A program made the position numbers and the translations under genes. Below, one piece after another: positions 8,485-16,648 of a DNA stretch of 37,391 nucleotides. Where the stretch lies: positions 1-37,391 of the forward strand of contig JBGCDD010000109.1 of NCBI GenBank assembly GCA_045105075.1, in the 5' to 3' direction. Each line of letters starts with the position of its first letter. The first letter of the stretch is position 1. Source of the DNA: JBGCDD01 sp045105075. GTDB taxonomy: Bacteria > Pseudomonadota > Alphaproteobacteria > Rhodobacterales > Rhodobacteraceae. The notes beneath the pieces were generated by a model, which was not told the DNA's origin, ran no database searches, and saw only the letters and a list, made by a program, of their open reading frames with translations.

Positions 8485-8923
8485 TTTGACCATTTTGCGC
8501 GACGGGTTTGACACAACGCCGATTCAGATGCAGCCGATGTGGTTGATCATGTTTCAGGCGCCATCAGAGGATCTGGATCGTATTTTTGATGCGGTTGTGG
8601 CGATTGTTCCGCTGGAGCAGGGCAAAACCGATCGCAACGGCTATCGTGCGCCGGGCGGGGTAGAGTATTATCGCCCGCGCGAAGGCACACCCACAGGGGC
8701 CGAGGACGACACGCGCCATCGTCCCGGTGTTGATGAAATGCGGTTTTACCTGCCCCGCGACACCAAAGTGCTGAACGACGTGATCGAGGCGATCTATGAC
8801 GTGCATTGTTACTATGAACCGGTGATCACCGTGACCGAAGTGCTGCGCGGTCTGGGCAAAGGTCTGGATGATCGCGACAATCCGCATCGCTGGTGGAACA
8901 AGGCGGGCGATTGGAAGACCTGA
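8477..8923 (+). CDS. Hypothetical protein with possible CutA/NIF3-like fold
   Basis: The 148-residue protein starts at ATG 8477, preceded by CAGGAG (8465-8470). No family is recognised with confidence. Segments such as PMWLIMFQAPSEDLDRIFDAV, GVEYYRPREGTPTGAEDD and VIEAIYDVHCYYEPVITVTEVLR suggest an alpha/beta ferredoxin-like fold. The HxYYEPVI stretch resembles the conserved YEEPVI strand of CutA and NIF3 C-terminal domains, which is only a suggestion. The tail NPHRWWNKAGDWKT is Trp-rich. It is co-transcribed with the 60-residue gene. The pair and the WYL regulator form a self-contained unit of unknown purpose. Confidence 0.72.
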   Translation: MTDLTILRDGFDTTPIQMQPMWLIMFQAPSEDLDRIFDAVVAIVPLEQGKTDRNGYRAPGGVEYYRPREGTPTGAEDDTRHRPGVDEMRFYLPRDTKVLNDVIEAIYDVHCYYEPVITVTEVLRGLGKGLDDRDNPHRWWNKAGDWKT

Positions 8924-8991
8924 CACGCGTGGCTTGAATTCCGCGCCGGGTGTTGCAAGATGCGGGTGTCTGAACCCGAGGTCCGATTGCG

Positions 8992-10047
8992 ATGTTTCTT
9001 CCTGTTAACCACGCCGAACACGCGACAGATTTGCCCCGACATTGCAGTTTTGCGCCGGGTGATTGGCGCAAGCTGGCGCAGTTTTGGCACCCTGTCGCCT
9101 TTGCCCACGAGGTGAAAGACCAACCGCTTGCGGCGAGGTTGCTGGACGTGGATCTGGTGATCTGGCGGACGGGCGATGGTGTCAGTGTGGCGCGTGATCT
9201 GTGCCCGCACCGGGGCACCAAACTCAGCGCGGGGCGGGTCAGTGATGATCAGCTGGTTTGCCCGATGCATGGGCTGCATTTCAATGCGGCGGGGCAGTGC
9301 ACCAAGATCCCGTCGAACCCGGATCAAACCGCGCGGGTGTCGCCGCGTTTGCGGCTGCAATCGCTGCTGGTTGAGGAACGGTTTGGCATCGTCTGGACCT
9401 GCCTGAGCGAGACGCCAATTTGGCCCCTGCCGGATTGGCCTGGCCTGCGGGATGAGGCTCTAAAGCGCGTGTTTATGCCTTCTGACACCTGGAATGCGGC
9501 GGCCAGTCGGCATGTTGAGAATTTTAACGACGTCGCGCATTTTCCGTGGGTTCACATCGGCACATTTGGCGGCAGCGAAGACGACCGGATCCCGCCCTAT
9601 GACGTGGTGGAAACGCCCTATGGGCTGACGTTTGATCTGGGATATGACGAAGGCGGCAACCGGTTTCCCGATGATGTGCCGGGCGATACGCGCCACGTGG
9701 TTTATACCTATGAGCTGACGTTTCCGTTCTCAAGCCTGATCATCATTCAGCCCAATGACAGCTGGTATGTGCAGTATTTTGCCGACACTGTGTGCCCGGT
9801 ATCTGCTTATGAGACCAAGATTTTTCAAATCGCCACCGACACAACTGGTGCCCCGGACGAGGATTTTCTGATCAAAGAAAGCCTGTTGATCAACGACGAA
9901 GACAAGCCCTATGTGGAAGGCCAGCGTCCCGAGGATTTGCCGCTGGGTATCATGGACGAAGTCCACATCCCCGCCGACAAAATGTCGGTGGCCTATCGGC
10001 GCGCCTTGGTTGACAAATTTGGGTTGGGCGCGCCGCTGACGAGTTAG
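8992..10047 (+). CDS. Complete Rieske non-haem iron oxygenase, alpha subunit (VanA/NdmA-like class)
   Basis: The 351-residue protein carries both parts of a Rieske oxygenase. The [2Fe-2S] ligands are C71-x-H73 (CPHRG) and C90-x2-H93 (CPMHG). The mononuclear-iron site is in ENFNDVAHFPWVH, with D180-x2-H183-x4-H188. The length and the compact single-subunit form fit the demethylase/dealkylase branch (VanA, NdmA/B, toluenesulfonate monooxygenase). Candidate reactions are O- or N-demethylation of a small aromatic or heterocycle. It needs a reductase, and none is adjacent. A GAGG precedes the ATG. It is convergent with the guanine deaminase, 43 bases apart, so the link to purine metabolism is positional only. 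Confidence 0.88.
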   Translation: MFLPVNHAEHATDLPRHCSFAPGDWRKLAQFWHPVAFAHEVKDQPLAARLLDVDLVIWRTGDGVSVARDLCPHRGTKLSAGRVSDDQLVCPMHGLHFNAAGQCTKIPSNPDQTARVSPRLRLQSLLVEERFGIVWTCLSETPIWPLPDWPGLRDEALKRVFMPSDTWNAAASRHVENFNDVAHFPWVHIGTFGGSEDDRIPPYDVVETPYGLTFDLGYDEGGNRFPDDVPGDTRHVVYTYELTFPFSSLIIIQPNDSWYVQYFADTVCPVSAYETKIFQIATDTTGAPDEDFLIKESLLINDEDKPYVEGQRPEDLPLGIMDEVHIPADKMSVAYRRALVDKFGLGAPLTS

Positions 10048-10090
10048 GGCGTTGTCTTGCATCGCGGCTTTTGTGGGGCTTCGAAACGTT

Positions 10091-11383
10091 TCATGCCACC
10101 TCGCGCCCTGCGACCCAGGTGCCTTTGATGTCGCCGGGGGCTGCGCGCATGATGATTTTTTGCAGCAGATCATCAGGCGGGGCGTCGTAACCGCCCAGAT
10201 CAGCGTCAGGCAGATCCACCAGGATCGCATCGAACTGCTGGCCTCTAGTGAAGGTTCCGATGGGCAGATCCAACACATCGCCGCCGCCTGCTGTTGCCAG
10301 CCAAAACGCATCGCGGAAATCGGCGCGGGTGTCTGGAACGCCGCGCGATTGTGGCTCTATTGCGGGGTTAGTGCCTGTTTCCATTAGGCGCGATGTGGTG
10401 ACAACCGCGCGGGCGTTATCGAGCAGAAATGCGCTGGGGCCGCCGGAAATGTCGGTGCCAAGCCCAACGCGCACTGATTTTTCCAAAGCCCGGCGCAGCG
10501 GGAAAACCGCGCCACCAAAGAACACATTCGACAACGGACAATGAGCGATGCCTGCGCCGCGTGCGCGGATCAGATCCATATCGTCTTCGCTGATGAACCC
10601 GGCATGGGCCAACACGCTGCGCCGGGTCAGCAGACCAAAACTGTCAAGCGCTTTGGTGTCGCTCATGCCGCATCGGTCATGGACCGTGTTATGCTCCCAA
10701 TCGCTTTCGGAACAATGGGTCTGGATCGCGGTGCCGGTTTTGGCGGCCAGTTCGCCCAAGCCCGCCAGCGCTTCGTCGGTGCAGGACGGAATGAAACGCG
10801 GCGTCACCACCGGTTCGACTAGCGTGTTGCCGGGCAGCGCGCGTACCGCGTCAATGAATTGGGCGGTGTCGCGCACCGAGGTTTCGGCGTCGGCGTCGCG
10901 ATAATAGTCGGGGCAGCCTTCGGCGTGATCCATCGCAACGCGGCCAACCAGCGCGCGCTGGCCCTGATCAAGGCAGGTTTGCGCCAATGCCAGGCTTGCC
11001 GGTCCGTGGGTGGTGGCAAAGTAAACCGCCGTGGTGGTGCCAAGGGTCAAAAGCCGGCGCACAAGCGCGTCGTAGACACGGGTGGCAAAGGCCAGATCGG
11101 CGTACCGGGATTCGAGCGGAAAGGTATAGTGGAGCAGCCAGTCTTCCAGCGGGATATCAAGCGCGGCCCCCAACTGCGGGAATTGCGGCGCGTGAATGTG
11201 CAGATCGACCAGCCCCGGAATCATCACCCCCTTGTGGCGCAGATCAATGGCGTCGGGCGCAGATCCGCCCGGCGTGACAGACTGGATCGTGCCTGCGTCA
11301 TCAACGCAGACGAGCGCATCCTCAATGCGCTCGATCCGGCCCCGTTCGGGGCTGTGGTACAGATGGGCCAGAAAGGCGGGCAT
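10091..11383 (-). CDS. guaD: Guanine deaminase, amidohydrolase type
   Basis: The 430-residue cytoplasmic enzyme belongs to the amidohydrolase superfamily and converts guanine to xanthine and ammonia. The family hallmark is clear: PGLVDLHIHAPQFPQLG, with zinc ligands H62 and H64 and the guanine deaminase APQ signature. Later ligands are in HCSESDWEHN (His of strand 5), SVLAHAGFIS (strand 6) and GLGTDISGG (the catalytic Asp of strand 8). The 8-chlorohydrolase-like loop IAHCPLSNVFFGGAVFPLR is also typical. It is the last gene of the transporter operon: its ATG is one base after the stop of the BMP binding protein. It is not homologous to the second deaminase at 18568. Confidence 0.93.
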   Translation of the reverse strand: MPAFLAHLYHSPERGRIERIEDALVCVDDAGTIQSVTPGGSAPDAIDLRHKGVMIPGLVDLHIHAPQFPQLGAALDIPLEDWLLHYTFPLESRYADLAFATRVYDALVRRLLTLGTTTAVYFATTHGPASLALAQTCLDQGQRALVGRVAMDHAEGCPDYYRDADAETSVRDTAQFIDAVRALPGNTLVEPVVTPRFIPSCTDEALAGLGELAAKTGTAIQTHCSESDWEHNTVHDRCGMSDTKALDSFGLLTRRSVLAHAGFISEDDMDLIRARGAGIAHCPLSNVFFGGAVFPLRRALEKSVRVGLGTDISGGPSAFLLDNARAVVTTSRLMETGTNPAIEPQSRGVPDTRADFRDAFWLATAGGGDVLDLPIGTFTRGQQFDAILVDLPDADLGGYDAPPDDLLQKIIMRAAPGDIKGTWVAGREVA

Positions 11384-11384
11384 C

Positions 11385-12464
11385 TTATTTCGGCAACCGG
11401 GTTTCGACGCCGGTCACCAGCCAGTCGATACCCAAAAGCGCGCCGTCTTCGATGGCCACTCCTGCTGCCAAACGCTCGGTTCCGTCCTGGTCGGTGATGG
11501 GCCCGGTGATCGGGTGAAACGTGCCGGCCTGCAATTTTGCGGTCGCATCCTGAATCAGAGCCAAGGTCGCGGGCGAGATCTTGTCAGACCAGCTTTTTAC
11601 GTCGACCGACCCATCTGCCATGCCGCCCCAAAACGCTTCGCCTTCAAACGTGCCGTCCAACGTGGCCTGCACCGATTTGATGAAAAAGCTCGACCAATCG
11701 GCGACTTGCGAGGCCAGCAGCCAGTTCGGCGCGTATTCCTTCATGTCGGACGAGGTGTTGATCACCCAAACGCCTTCTTCCTCGGCGGCCGTCACGACCG
11801 ATGGGGTGTCCTGGTAGAGGGAATAGATCACGTCAGATTTCTGGGCGATCAGGGCGCGCGCGCTTTCCTGGGCTTTGGGCGGATCGAACCAAGAGTTCAG
11901 CCAAACGACCTTGATCGCGGCGTCGGGGTTCACCTTTTGCACCCCCAGCGCAAAGGCGTTGATCATGCCGATGACCTCGGGAATGGCATAGGCCGCGACG
12001 ATCCCGATTGTGTCGTTTTCGGTCATGTCACCGGCGGCCAAACCCACCAGATACGAGCTTTCGTAGTTGCGGCTTTGGAAGTTGGAAAAGTTCGGCGCCA
12101 GTTTGTAACCCGAGGCGTGGATGAACGTCATGTCGGGATTGCGCTGCGCCAGCTTCAGGCCTTCGTTCATGTAGCCAAACGAGCCTAACATGATCATTTT
12201 GGCGCCTTGTGCGGCCATCTGGTTCATGATGCGCGCGGCGTCGGGGCCTTCGGGGACGTTTTCGACAAACACGGTTTCGACCTTGTCGCCAAAGTGGGTT
12301 TCGATCGCGGTGCGCCCGGCGTTCAGTTCCGCGGACCAGCCAACATCGGCGATTGGTGAGGGGTAGACAAAGCCGATTTTCAGCTTGTCCTGCGCGGCGG
12401 CAGGCAACGCGAAAGCCAAGGCTGTGGCCGCAGCAGCCAGATGTTTCAGATAGGGTCGTTTCAT
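11385..12464 (-). CDS. BMP-family ABC transporter substrate-binding protein (purine/nucleoside type)
   Basis: The 359-residue periplasmic protein has a Sec signal (residues 1-24, ending ALPAAAQ) without a lipobox Cys. The mature part begins KLKIGFVYPSPIADVGWSAELNAG, the start of the BMP/PnrA (TmpC, NupN) family, with GSFGYMNEGLKLAQRNPDMTFIHASGYK and the ligand-pocket stretch NFQSRNYESSYLVGLAAG. Family members bind guanosine, other nucleosides, or nucleobases such as xanthine. Together with the two permeases and ATPase just upstream, and the guanine deaminase one base downstream, it very likely feeds a purine into the cell. Confidence 0.92.
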   Translation of the reverse strand: MKRPYLKHLAAAATALAFALPAAAQDKLKIGFVYPSPIADVGWSAELNAGRTAIETHFGDKVETVFVENVPEGPDAARIMNQMAAQGAKMIMLGSFGYMNEGLKLAQRNPDMTFIHASGYKLAPNFSNFQSRNYESSYLVGLAAGDMTENDTIGIVAAYAIPEVIGMINAFALGVQKVNPDAAIKVVWLNSWFDPPKAQESARALIAQKSDVIYSLYQDTPSVVTAAEEEGVWVINTSSDMKEYAPNWLLASQVADWSSFFIKSVQATLDGTFEGEAFWGGMADGSVDVKSWSDKISPATLALIQDATAKLQAGTFHPITGPITDQDGTERLAAGVAIEDGALLGIDWLVTGVETRLPK

Positions 12465-12480
12465 TGAGGTCTCCCCAAGG

Positions 12481-13398
12481 TCAGTTAAGTTTTAAAGTCG
12501 CGCCCAGACTGGCCGGGCTGTTGCGTTTGATAAAGGCCGGGTTGCGCGAGATGATCGCAAGCACAACGATTGTGACAATATATGGCAGCGCCGACATCAG
12601 CTGACTCGGTATATTTGCGCCAAACGCCTGGATCGACAGTTCGAGCAGCGACAAAGAGCCAAAAAGATAGGCACCAAAGGCGACGCGCGGCACGATCCAG
12701 GTGCCAAAAACGGTTAACGCCACGACGATCCAGCCCCGCCCGGCGATCATCCCTTCGGCCCAAAGCGGGGTATAGGCGATCGACATGTAAGCGCCGCCGA
12801 TCCCGGCCATGGCGCCGCCAAACGCAACGCAAGCGGCGCGGATCAGACGCACTTTCATCCCCAGCGCATGGGCATTGGTCGGGCTTTCGCCCACCGCGCG
12901 GATCACCAGCCCCAGCCGCGTGCGGTTGAGCACATACCAAGTGGCCGGAATCAGCAGCATCGACAGGTAGACCATCGGATCAAACTGGAAAAACATCTCA
13001 CCCAGGATCGGAATATCAGACAGGGGGCCGAGCGGCATATCGGCCAGACCTTCGATGGTTTTGCCCTCGTATTTTTTGCCAATCGCCGAGGACAGTCCCA
13101 GCCCGAGAATGCCAATTGCCAAGCCCGACGCGGTCTGATTGGCCGAAAACACCAGTGTCAGAGCCGCATAGACCAGCGACAACACACAAGCCACGCCTGC
13201 GCCTGCGACAAAGCCCAACGTATAGCTGCCCGAGAGCGACACGATGACAAAGCCCATTGCCGCGCCGGTGGCCATCATGCCTTCGATGCCGAGATTCAGC
13301 ATGCCGGACTTTTCGGCCACCAGTTCGCCCATAGCCGCAAAAATCAGCGCGGTGGCAGCGGCGAAAGTGCCCGAAACCATGAAGATGAGAACGTCCAT
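12481..13398 (-). CDS. ABC transporter permease, nucleoside/nucleobase BMP system (second subunit)
   Basis: The 305-residue membrane protein has about eight to nine helices and belongs to the BPD_transp_2 (branched-chain amino acid/ribose/nucleoside) permease family. Family features are EKSGMLNLGIEGMMATGA (residues 29-46, the conserved LNLGIEG motif), VRAVGESPTNAHALGMKV and the GIGGAYMSIAYTPLW helix. It resembles NupQ of the B. subtilis guanosine importer. Its start overlaps the stop of the first permease by one base (TAATG at 13400-13396). The binding protein follows after a 16-base gap with a GGAG-like site. Confidence 0.92.
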   Translation of the reverse strand: MDVLIFMVSGTFAAATALIFAAMGELVAEKSGMLNLGIEGMMATGAAMGFVIVSLSGSYTLGFVAGAGVACVLSLVYAALTLVFSANQTASGLAIGILGLGLSSAIGKKYEGKTIEGLADMPLGPLSDIPILGEMFFQFDPMVYLSMLLIPATWYVLNRTRLGLVIRAVGESPTNAHALGMKVRLIRAACVAFGGAMAGIGGAYMSIAYTPLWAEGMIAGRGWIVVALTVFGTWIVPRVAFGAYLFGSLSLLELSIQAFGANIPSQLMSALPYIVTIVVLAIISRNPAFIKRNSPASLGATLKLN

Positions 13399-14486
13399 TA
13401 TTCGGCGGCGACCCCGCTTTTCAAAGGCGTCACCCGGCGGATGCGCTGGGTCAGAAGGAAGGAGCAGGCGAGGTAGAATGTGAGTAACATGCCCTGGAAA
13501 ATCCCGGTGACCGCGTTGGGCACGCCGACAGACAACAGCGCGAAATCACCGCCCACATAGACCAGCGCCATGATCGCCGATGCAAAGATGATGCCGACGG
13601 GGTGCAAGCCGCCTAACACGGCGACGATAATTCCGGCATAGCCATAGCCCGGCGACAGGTTGCGCTGAAGCATTCCAAGTGGCCCGGCGACCTCGCCGAC
13701 ACCGGCCAAACCGGCGGCGCCACCTGAAATCAACAAGGCCAGCCAGATCGCCTTTTTGGAGGAAAACCCGGCATAGGTCGCCGCACTTGGCGCCAGCCCT
13801 CCGACAGACAATTTATAGCCTGCAAGCGAGCGTTGCACAAAGATCAGAGCCACAACAGACAGCACCAAACCTATGTACAGAGACGCATTTGCCCGCGTGC
13901 CCTCAAGGATGATCGGGAAAATCGCGGCCTGACCAAAGCTGATCGATTGGGGGAAATTGAACCCCATCGGGTCACGCAGCGGACCGGTGACCAGGTAGTA
14001 CAGCAGCTGCAATGCGACCGAAGTCAGCATGAACGTCACCAGAATTTCGTTGGCGTTGAACACGGTGCGCAAAAAAGCGGCGATCCCGGCCCAAGCCATG
14101 CCAGCAATCATACCGGCCAGCATCATCGCGGGCAGCAACAGCACCGAATTGGTCCCGTCAAACCAGATCGCCAGAAGCGAGCCGGCAATGGCGCCCAAAA
14201 TCAACTGGCCCTCGGCTCCGATGTTCCAGACCTGGGCGCGAAACCCGATCGCCAGACCTTGGGCGATCAGCAGCAGCGGCGCCATTTTCAGCAGCACTTC
14301 GCCGATCCCATAAGTGGAGCGCAGCGGGTCGATAAAGATCGCATCAAGCCCTTTCAACGGCGCAACACCGTAGATGATGAATAGGACTGAGCCGCCCATA
14401 CATGTGAGCAAAAGCGCCAGAACAGAGACCAAAACCGGGGCCCAAAGGGTGCGTTCGGGGCGCGGCTCAATGACAAATCTAGCCAT
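13398..14486 (-). CDS. ABC transporter permease, nucleoside/nucleobase BMP system (first subunit)
   Basis: The 362-residue permease of the same family (NupP-like) has a longer N-terminus and about nine to ten helices. The QVWNIGAEGQLILGAIAG segment is the permease counterpart of the LNLGIEG motif. NANEILVTFMLTSVALQLLYYLVTGPLRDP and GAAGLAGVGEVAGPLGMLQRNLSPGYGY are other strongly conserved features. It overlaps the ATPase gene by 8 bases and the second permease by 1 base, so all three are translationally coupled. Confidence 0.92.
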   Translation of the reverse strand: MARFVIEPRPERTLWAPVLVSVLALLLTCMGGSVLFIIYGVAPLKGLDAIFIDPLRSTYGIGEVLLKMAPLLLIAQGLAIGFRAQVWNIGAEGQLILGAIAGSLLAIWFDGTNSVLLLPAMMLAGMIAGMAWAGIAAFLRTVFNANEILVTFMLTSVALQLLYYLVTGPLRDPMGFNFPQSISFGQAAIFPIILEGTRANASLYIGLVLSVVALIFVQRSLAGYKLSVGGLAPSAATYAGFSSKKAIWLALLISGGAAGLAGVGEVAGPLGMLQRNLSPGYGYAGIIVAVLGGLHPVGIIFASAIMALVYVGGDFALLSVGVPNAVTGIFQGMLLTFYLACSFLLTQRIRRVTPLKSGVAAE

Positions 14487-16008
14487 GCGCCACCTCGGCC
14501 GTCAGCGCATCAAAATCACCGGACATGGCAAGGCCCACATGTTCGATATCGGTTTCGCGCACTGGAACAGGTGGGGACAGGCGACCGCGGAACATCACCT
14601 GCAGCTGGTCGCAAATCTCAAACAGTTCGTCGAGCTCTTCCGAGACGACCAAAACGGCCACGCCGCTGTCGCGCAGATCAAGCAAACGCTGGCGGATTGC
14701 GGCGGCGGCGCCCACATCAACGCCCCAGGTGGGCTGCGCGGCGATCAAAACCACTGGGTCCAGCGCCATTTCGCGCCCCACGATGAACTTTTGCAGATTG
14801 CCACCGGACAGGCTTTGGGCGGTCGCATCCGCTCCGCCACAGCGCACATCCATGTCCTGGATTGTCTCGGTCGCGCGGGTGCGCCGTTTGCCAAGCGACA
14901 GGAAACCCCAATTGACCAGCCCGCCGTGATGCGTGGTTAATCCGGTGTTTTCCGACAGCGTGTGAATGGGCACCGCGCCTCGGCCAAGCCGTTCTTCGGG
15001 AATGAAATGCAGCCCGTTTTTGCGCCGTTGCGCAGGGCCAGTTGCGCCGATTGGTGTGCCGTTCAGCGTCAGGGATTGGCGGTCCTTGGCGGGCAATGTG
15101 ATCTCGCCTGCCAACACGCGGGTCAGGGCATCCTGACCATTGCCTGAAACGCCGGCGATGCCCAGAATCTCGCCTTTGCGCAGGGTTAGGCTCACATCTT
15201 GCAGGCGAGGGGCAAAGGGATCATCGGGGGTGTGGTTGATCGAATTGGCCTGCAAAACCAGCTCGCCGACCTTGTGGCCCTTGCGCCGGGTCGAGGGCGC
15301 AATATCGCGCCCGATCATCATCTGAGTGAGGGTGCGCGCGGTATCGACTTTGGGGTTAACAACGCCGACAACCCGTCCGGCGCGCATGACCGTTGCGGTG
15401 TCACAAAGCGCGCGGATTTCTTCGAGTTTGTGGGAAATAAAGATGATTCCGATGCCGGTTTTGGCCAGATTTCGCAACGTTTCAAACAGTCGAGCGATGC
15501 CTTGCGGCGGTAGAACCGAGGTCGGCTCGTCCATGATGATCAGCTTGGGTTCTTGCAGAATGCAGCGCACGATTTCGATGCGCTGGCGTTCGCCCACCGT
15601 CAGCGATTGCACCCACGCGTCGGGTTCCACATCCAGACCAAACTGGCGCGAGGTTTCGCGAATGCGCGCGCTCAGCTCTGGCAACGGGCCGGGCACAGCG
15701 AGCGAGATGTTTTCTGCCACGGTCAGGGTCTCAAACAGGGAAAAATGTTGGAACACCATGCCGATCCCAAGCTCGCGCGCGGCACTTGGCGTCGGGATGT
15801 CCACCTTGTTCCCGTTCCAGAAGATTTCGCCCGCGTCAGGACGGACAGAGCCGTAAATCACCTTCATTAGGGTCGATTTTCCCGCTCCGTTTTCGCCCAG
15901 AACTGCATGAATCTCGCCTGGATAGACCTTTAGATCGACAGCGTCATTGGCGATGACGGCGGGATAGGCTTTGGTTATGGCATTCAATTGCAACAGCGGC
16001 TCAGTCAT
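14479..16008 (-). CDS. ABC transporter ATP-binding protein, tandem-domain nucleoside type
   Basis: The 509-residue protein fuses two ATPase domains, as in NupO and sugar-type (RbsA-like) importers. The first domain has Walker A GENGAGKST (38-46), signature LTVGERQRIEI and Walker B IIMDEPTS. The second has a degenerate Walker A (GIAGVSGNGQDALTRVLAG), the LSGGNLQKFIVGREM signature, and QPTWGVDVGA in place of the usual EPTxGVD. The start at ATG 16008 begins exactly at the domain (MTEPLLQLNAITKAYP); the frame is open to 16197, but that stretch is antisense-like within the GST gene. It overlaps the GST stop by 8 bases, so the transporter is physically coupled to the oxygenase/GST genes. Confidence 0.93.
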   Translation of the reverse strand: MTEPLLQLNAITKAYPAVIANDAVDLKVYPGEIHAVLGENGAGKSTLMKVIYGSVRPDAGEIFWNGNKVDIPTPSAARELGIGMVFQHFSLFETLTVAENISLAVPGPLPELSARIRETSRQFGLDVEPDAWVQSLTVGERQRIEIVRCILQEPKLIIMDEPTSVLPPQGIARLFETLRNLAKTGIGIIFISHKLEEIRALCDTATVMRAGRVVGVVNPKVDTARTLTQMMIGRDIAPSTRRKGHKVGELVLQANSINHTPDDPFAPRLQDVSLTLRKGEILGIAGVSGNGQDALTRVLAGEITLPAKDRQSLTLNGTPIGATGPAQRRKNGLHFIPEERLGRGAVPIHTLSENTGLTTHHGGLVNWGFLSLGKRRTRATETIQDMDVRCGGADATAQSLSGGNLQKFIVGREMALDPVVLIAAQPTWGVDVGAAAAIRQRLLDLRDSGVAVLVVSEELDELFEICDQLQVMFRGRLSPPVPVRETDIEHVGLAMSGDFDALTAEVAHG

Positions 16009-16648
16009 CTGCTGCCTCGTGCAGGTGGTGAATGCCCGGCATGGTGATAAATCCGGGCAGACCGCGCAGGGCAAACAGCCAGTTGCGAATGGCGGGATAG
16101 CCATCGTGATCAAGCCCCGCATCCGGGCTGAGGGCGGTGTAGGGCAGGCAGGCGATATCGGCAATTGTGGGCTGATCGCCGACCAGCCACAGACCACCGG
16201 CGAAGGTGCGATCGGTCAAATGCAGCTCGAGTTGGCGCAGGTCTTTGACGGCTTGCGCGCGCGCGGTGGCCCCGTCAACGGGCCAGTCCAGCATGGCATG
16301 CATACGGGCGGCGCCGGCACTGTTGGTCAGACGATTTGCGAAACCCAACCAGTCCAGAACCTGCGCATGGGTTGCCGGATCTGCGAGCGGATACCAGTGC
16401 CCGGTGCGGTCGAAACTGTGCGCCATCCAGACCAACATTGCTTGCGTTTCAGTTAACACCAGATCGCCAGAGGTTAAGACAGGCAAGGTCCCGGCGGGGT
16501 TGAGCGCAAGCATCGGGTCGCTGCGATGTTCCAAACCGGGGTAAAAATCCACTGCAATAGTGTCGTATTTTACGCCAAGCAGCGCGGCAAAAAGCCGGAT
16601 TTTGTAGCAATTGCCCGACAGCACGTAGTTATAAAGTGTAAAGCTCAT
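16001..16648 (-). CDS. Glutathione S-transferase-like protein linked to split Rieske oxygenase (NdmE-like by context)
   Basis: The 215-residue protein (start ATG 16648) has a thioredoxin-like N-terminal domain (FTLYNYVLSGNCYKIRLFAALLGVKYD) with the cis-Pro segment AGTLPVLTSGDLVLTETQAMLVWMA (residues 53-77). A helical domain follows with the VGDQPTIADIACLPYTA helix carrying the N-cap Asp. The S-G-N-C-Y sequence occupies the usual Ser/Cys catalytic position. Its ATG overlaps the stop of the catalytic oxygenase subunit by one base (TGATG), and its own stop is inside the ATPase start. In caffeine-degrading Pseudomonas a GST (NdmE) is a structural part of the Rieske N7-demethylase with NdmC and NdmD; the same job is inferred here from gene order, not sequence identity. 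Confidence 0.85.
   Translation of the reverse strand: MSFTLYNYVLSGNCYKIRLFAALLGVKYDTIAVDFYPGLEHRSDPMLALNPAGTLPVLTSGDLVLTETQAMLVWMAHSFDRTGHWYPLADPATHAQVLDWLGFANRLTNSAGAARMHAMLDWPVDGATARAQAVKDLRQLELHLTDRTFAGGLWLVGDQPTIADIACLPYTALSPDAGLDHDGYPAIRNWLFALRGLPGFITMPGIHHLHEAADD

Noticed and set aside
16008..16197. Extended N-terminus of the ABC ATPase
   Set aside because: The extra 63 residues lie inside the GST gene and have no homology; the domain begins exactly at ATG 16008.
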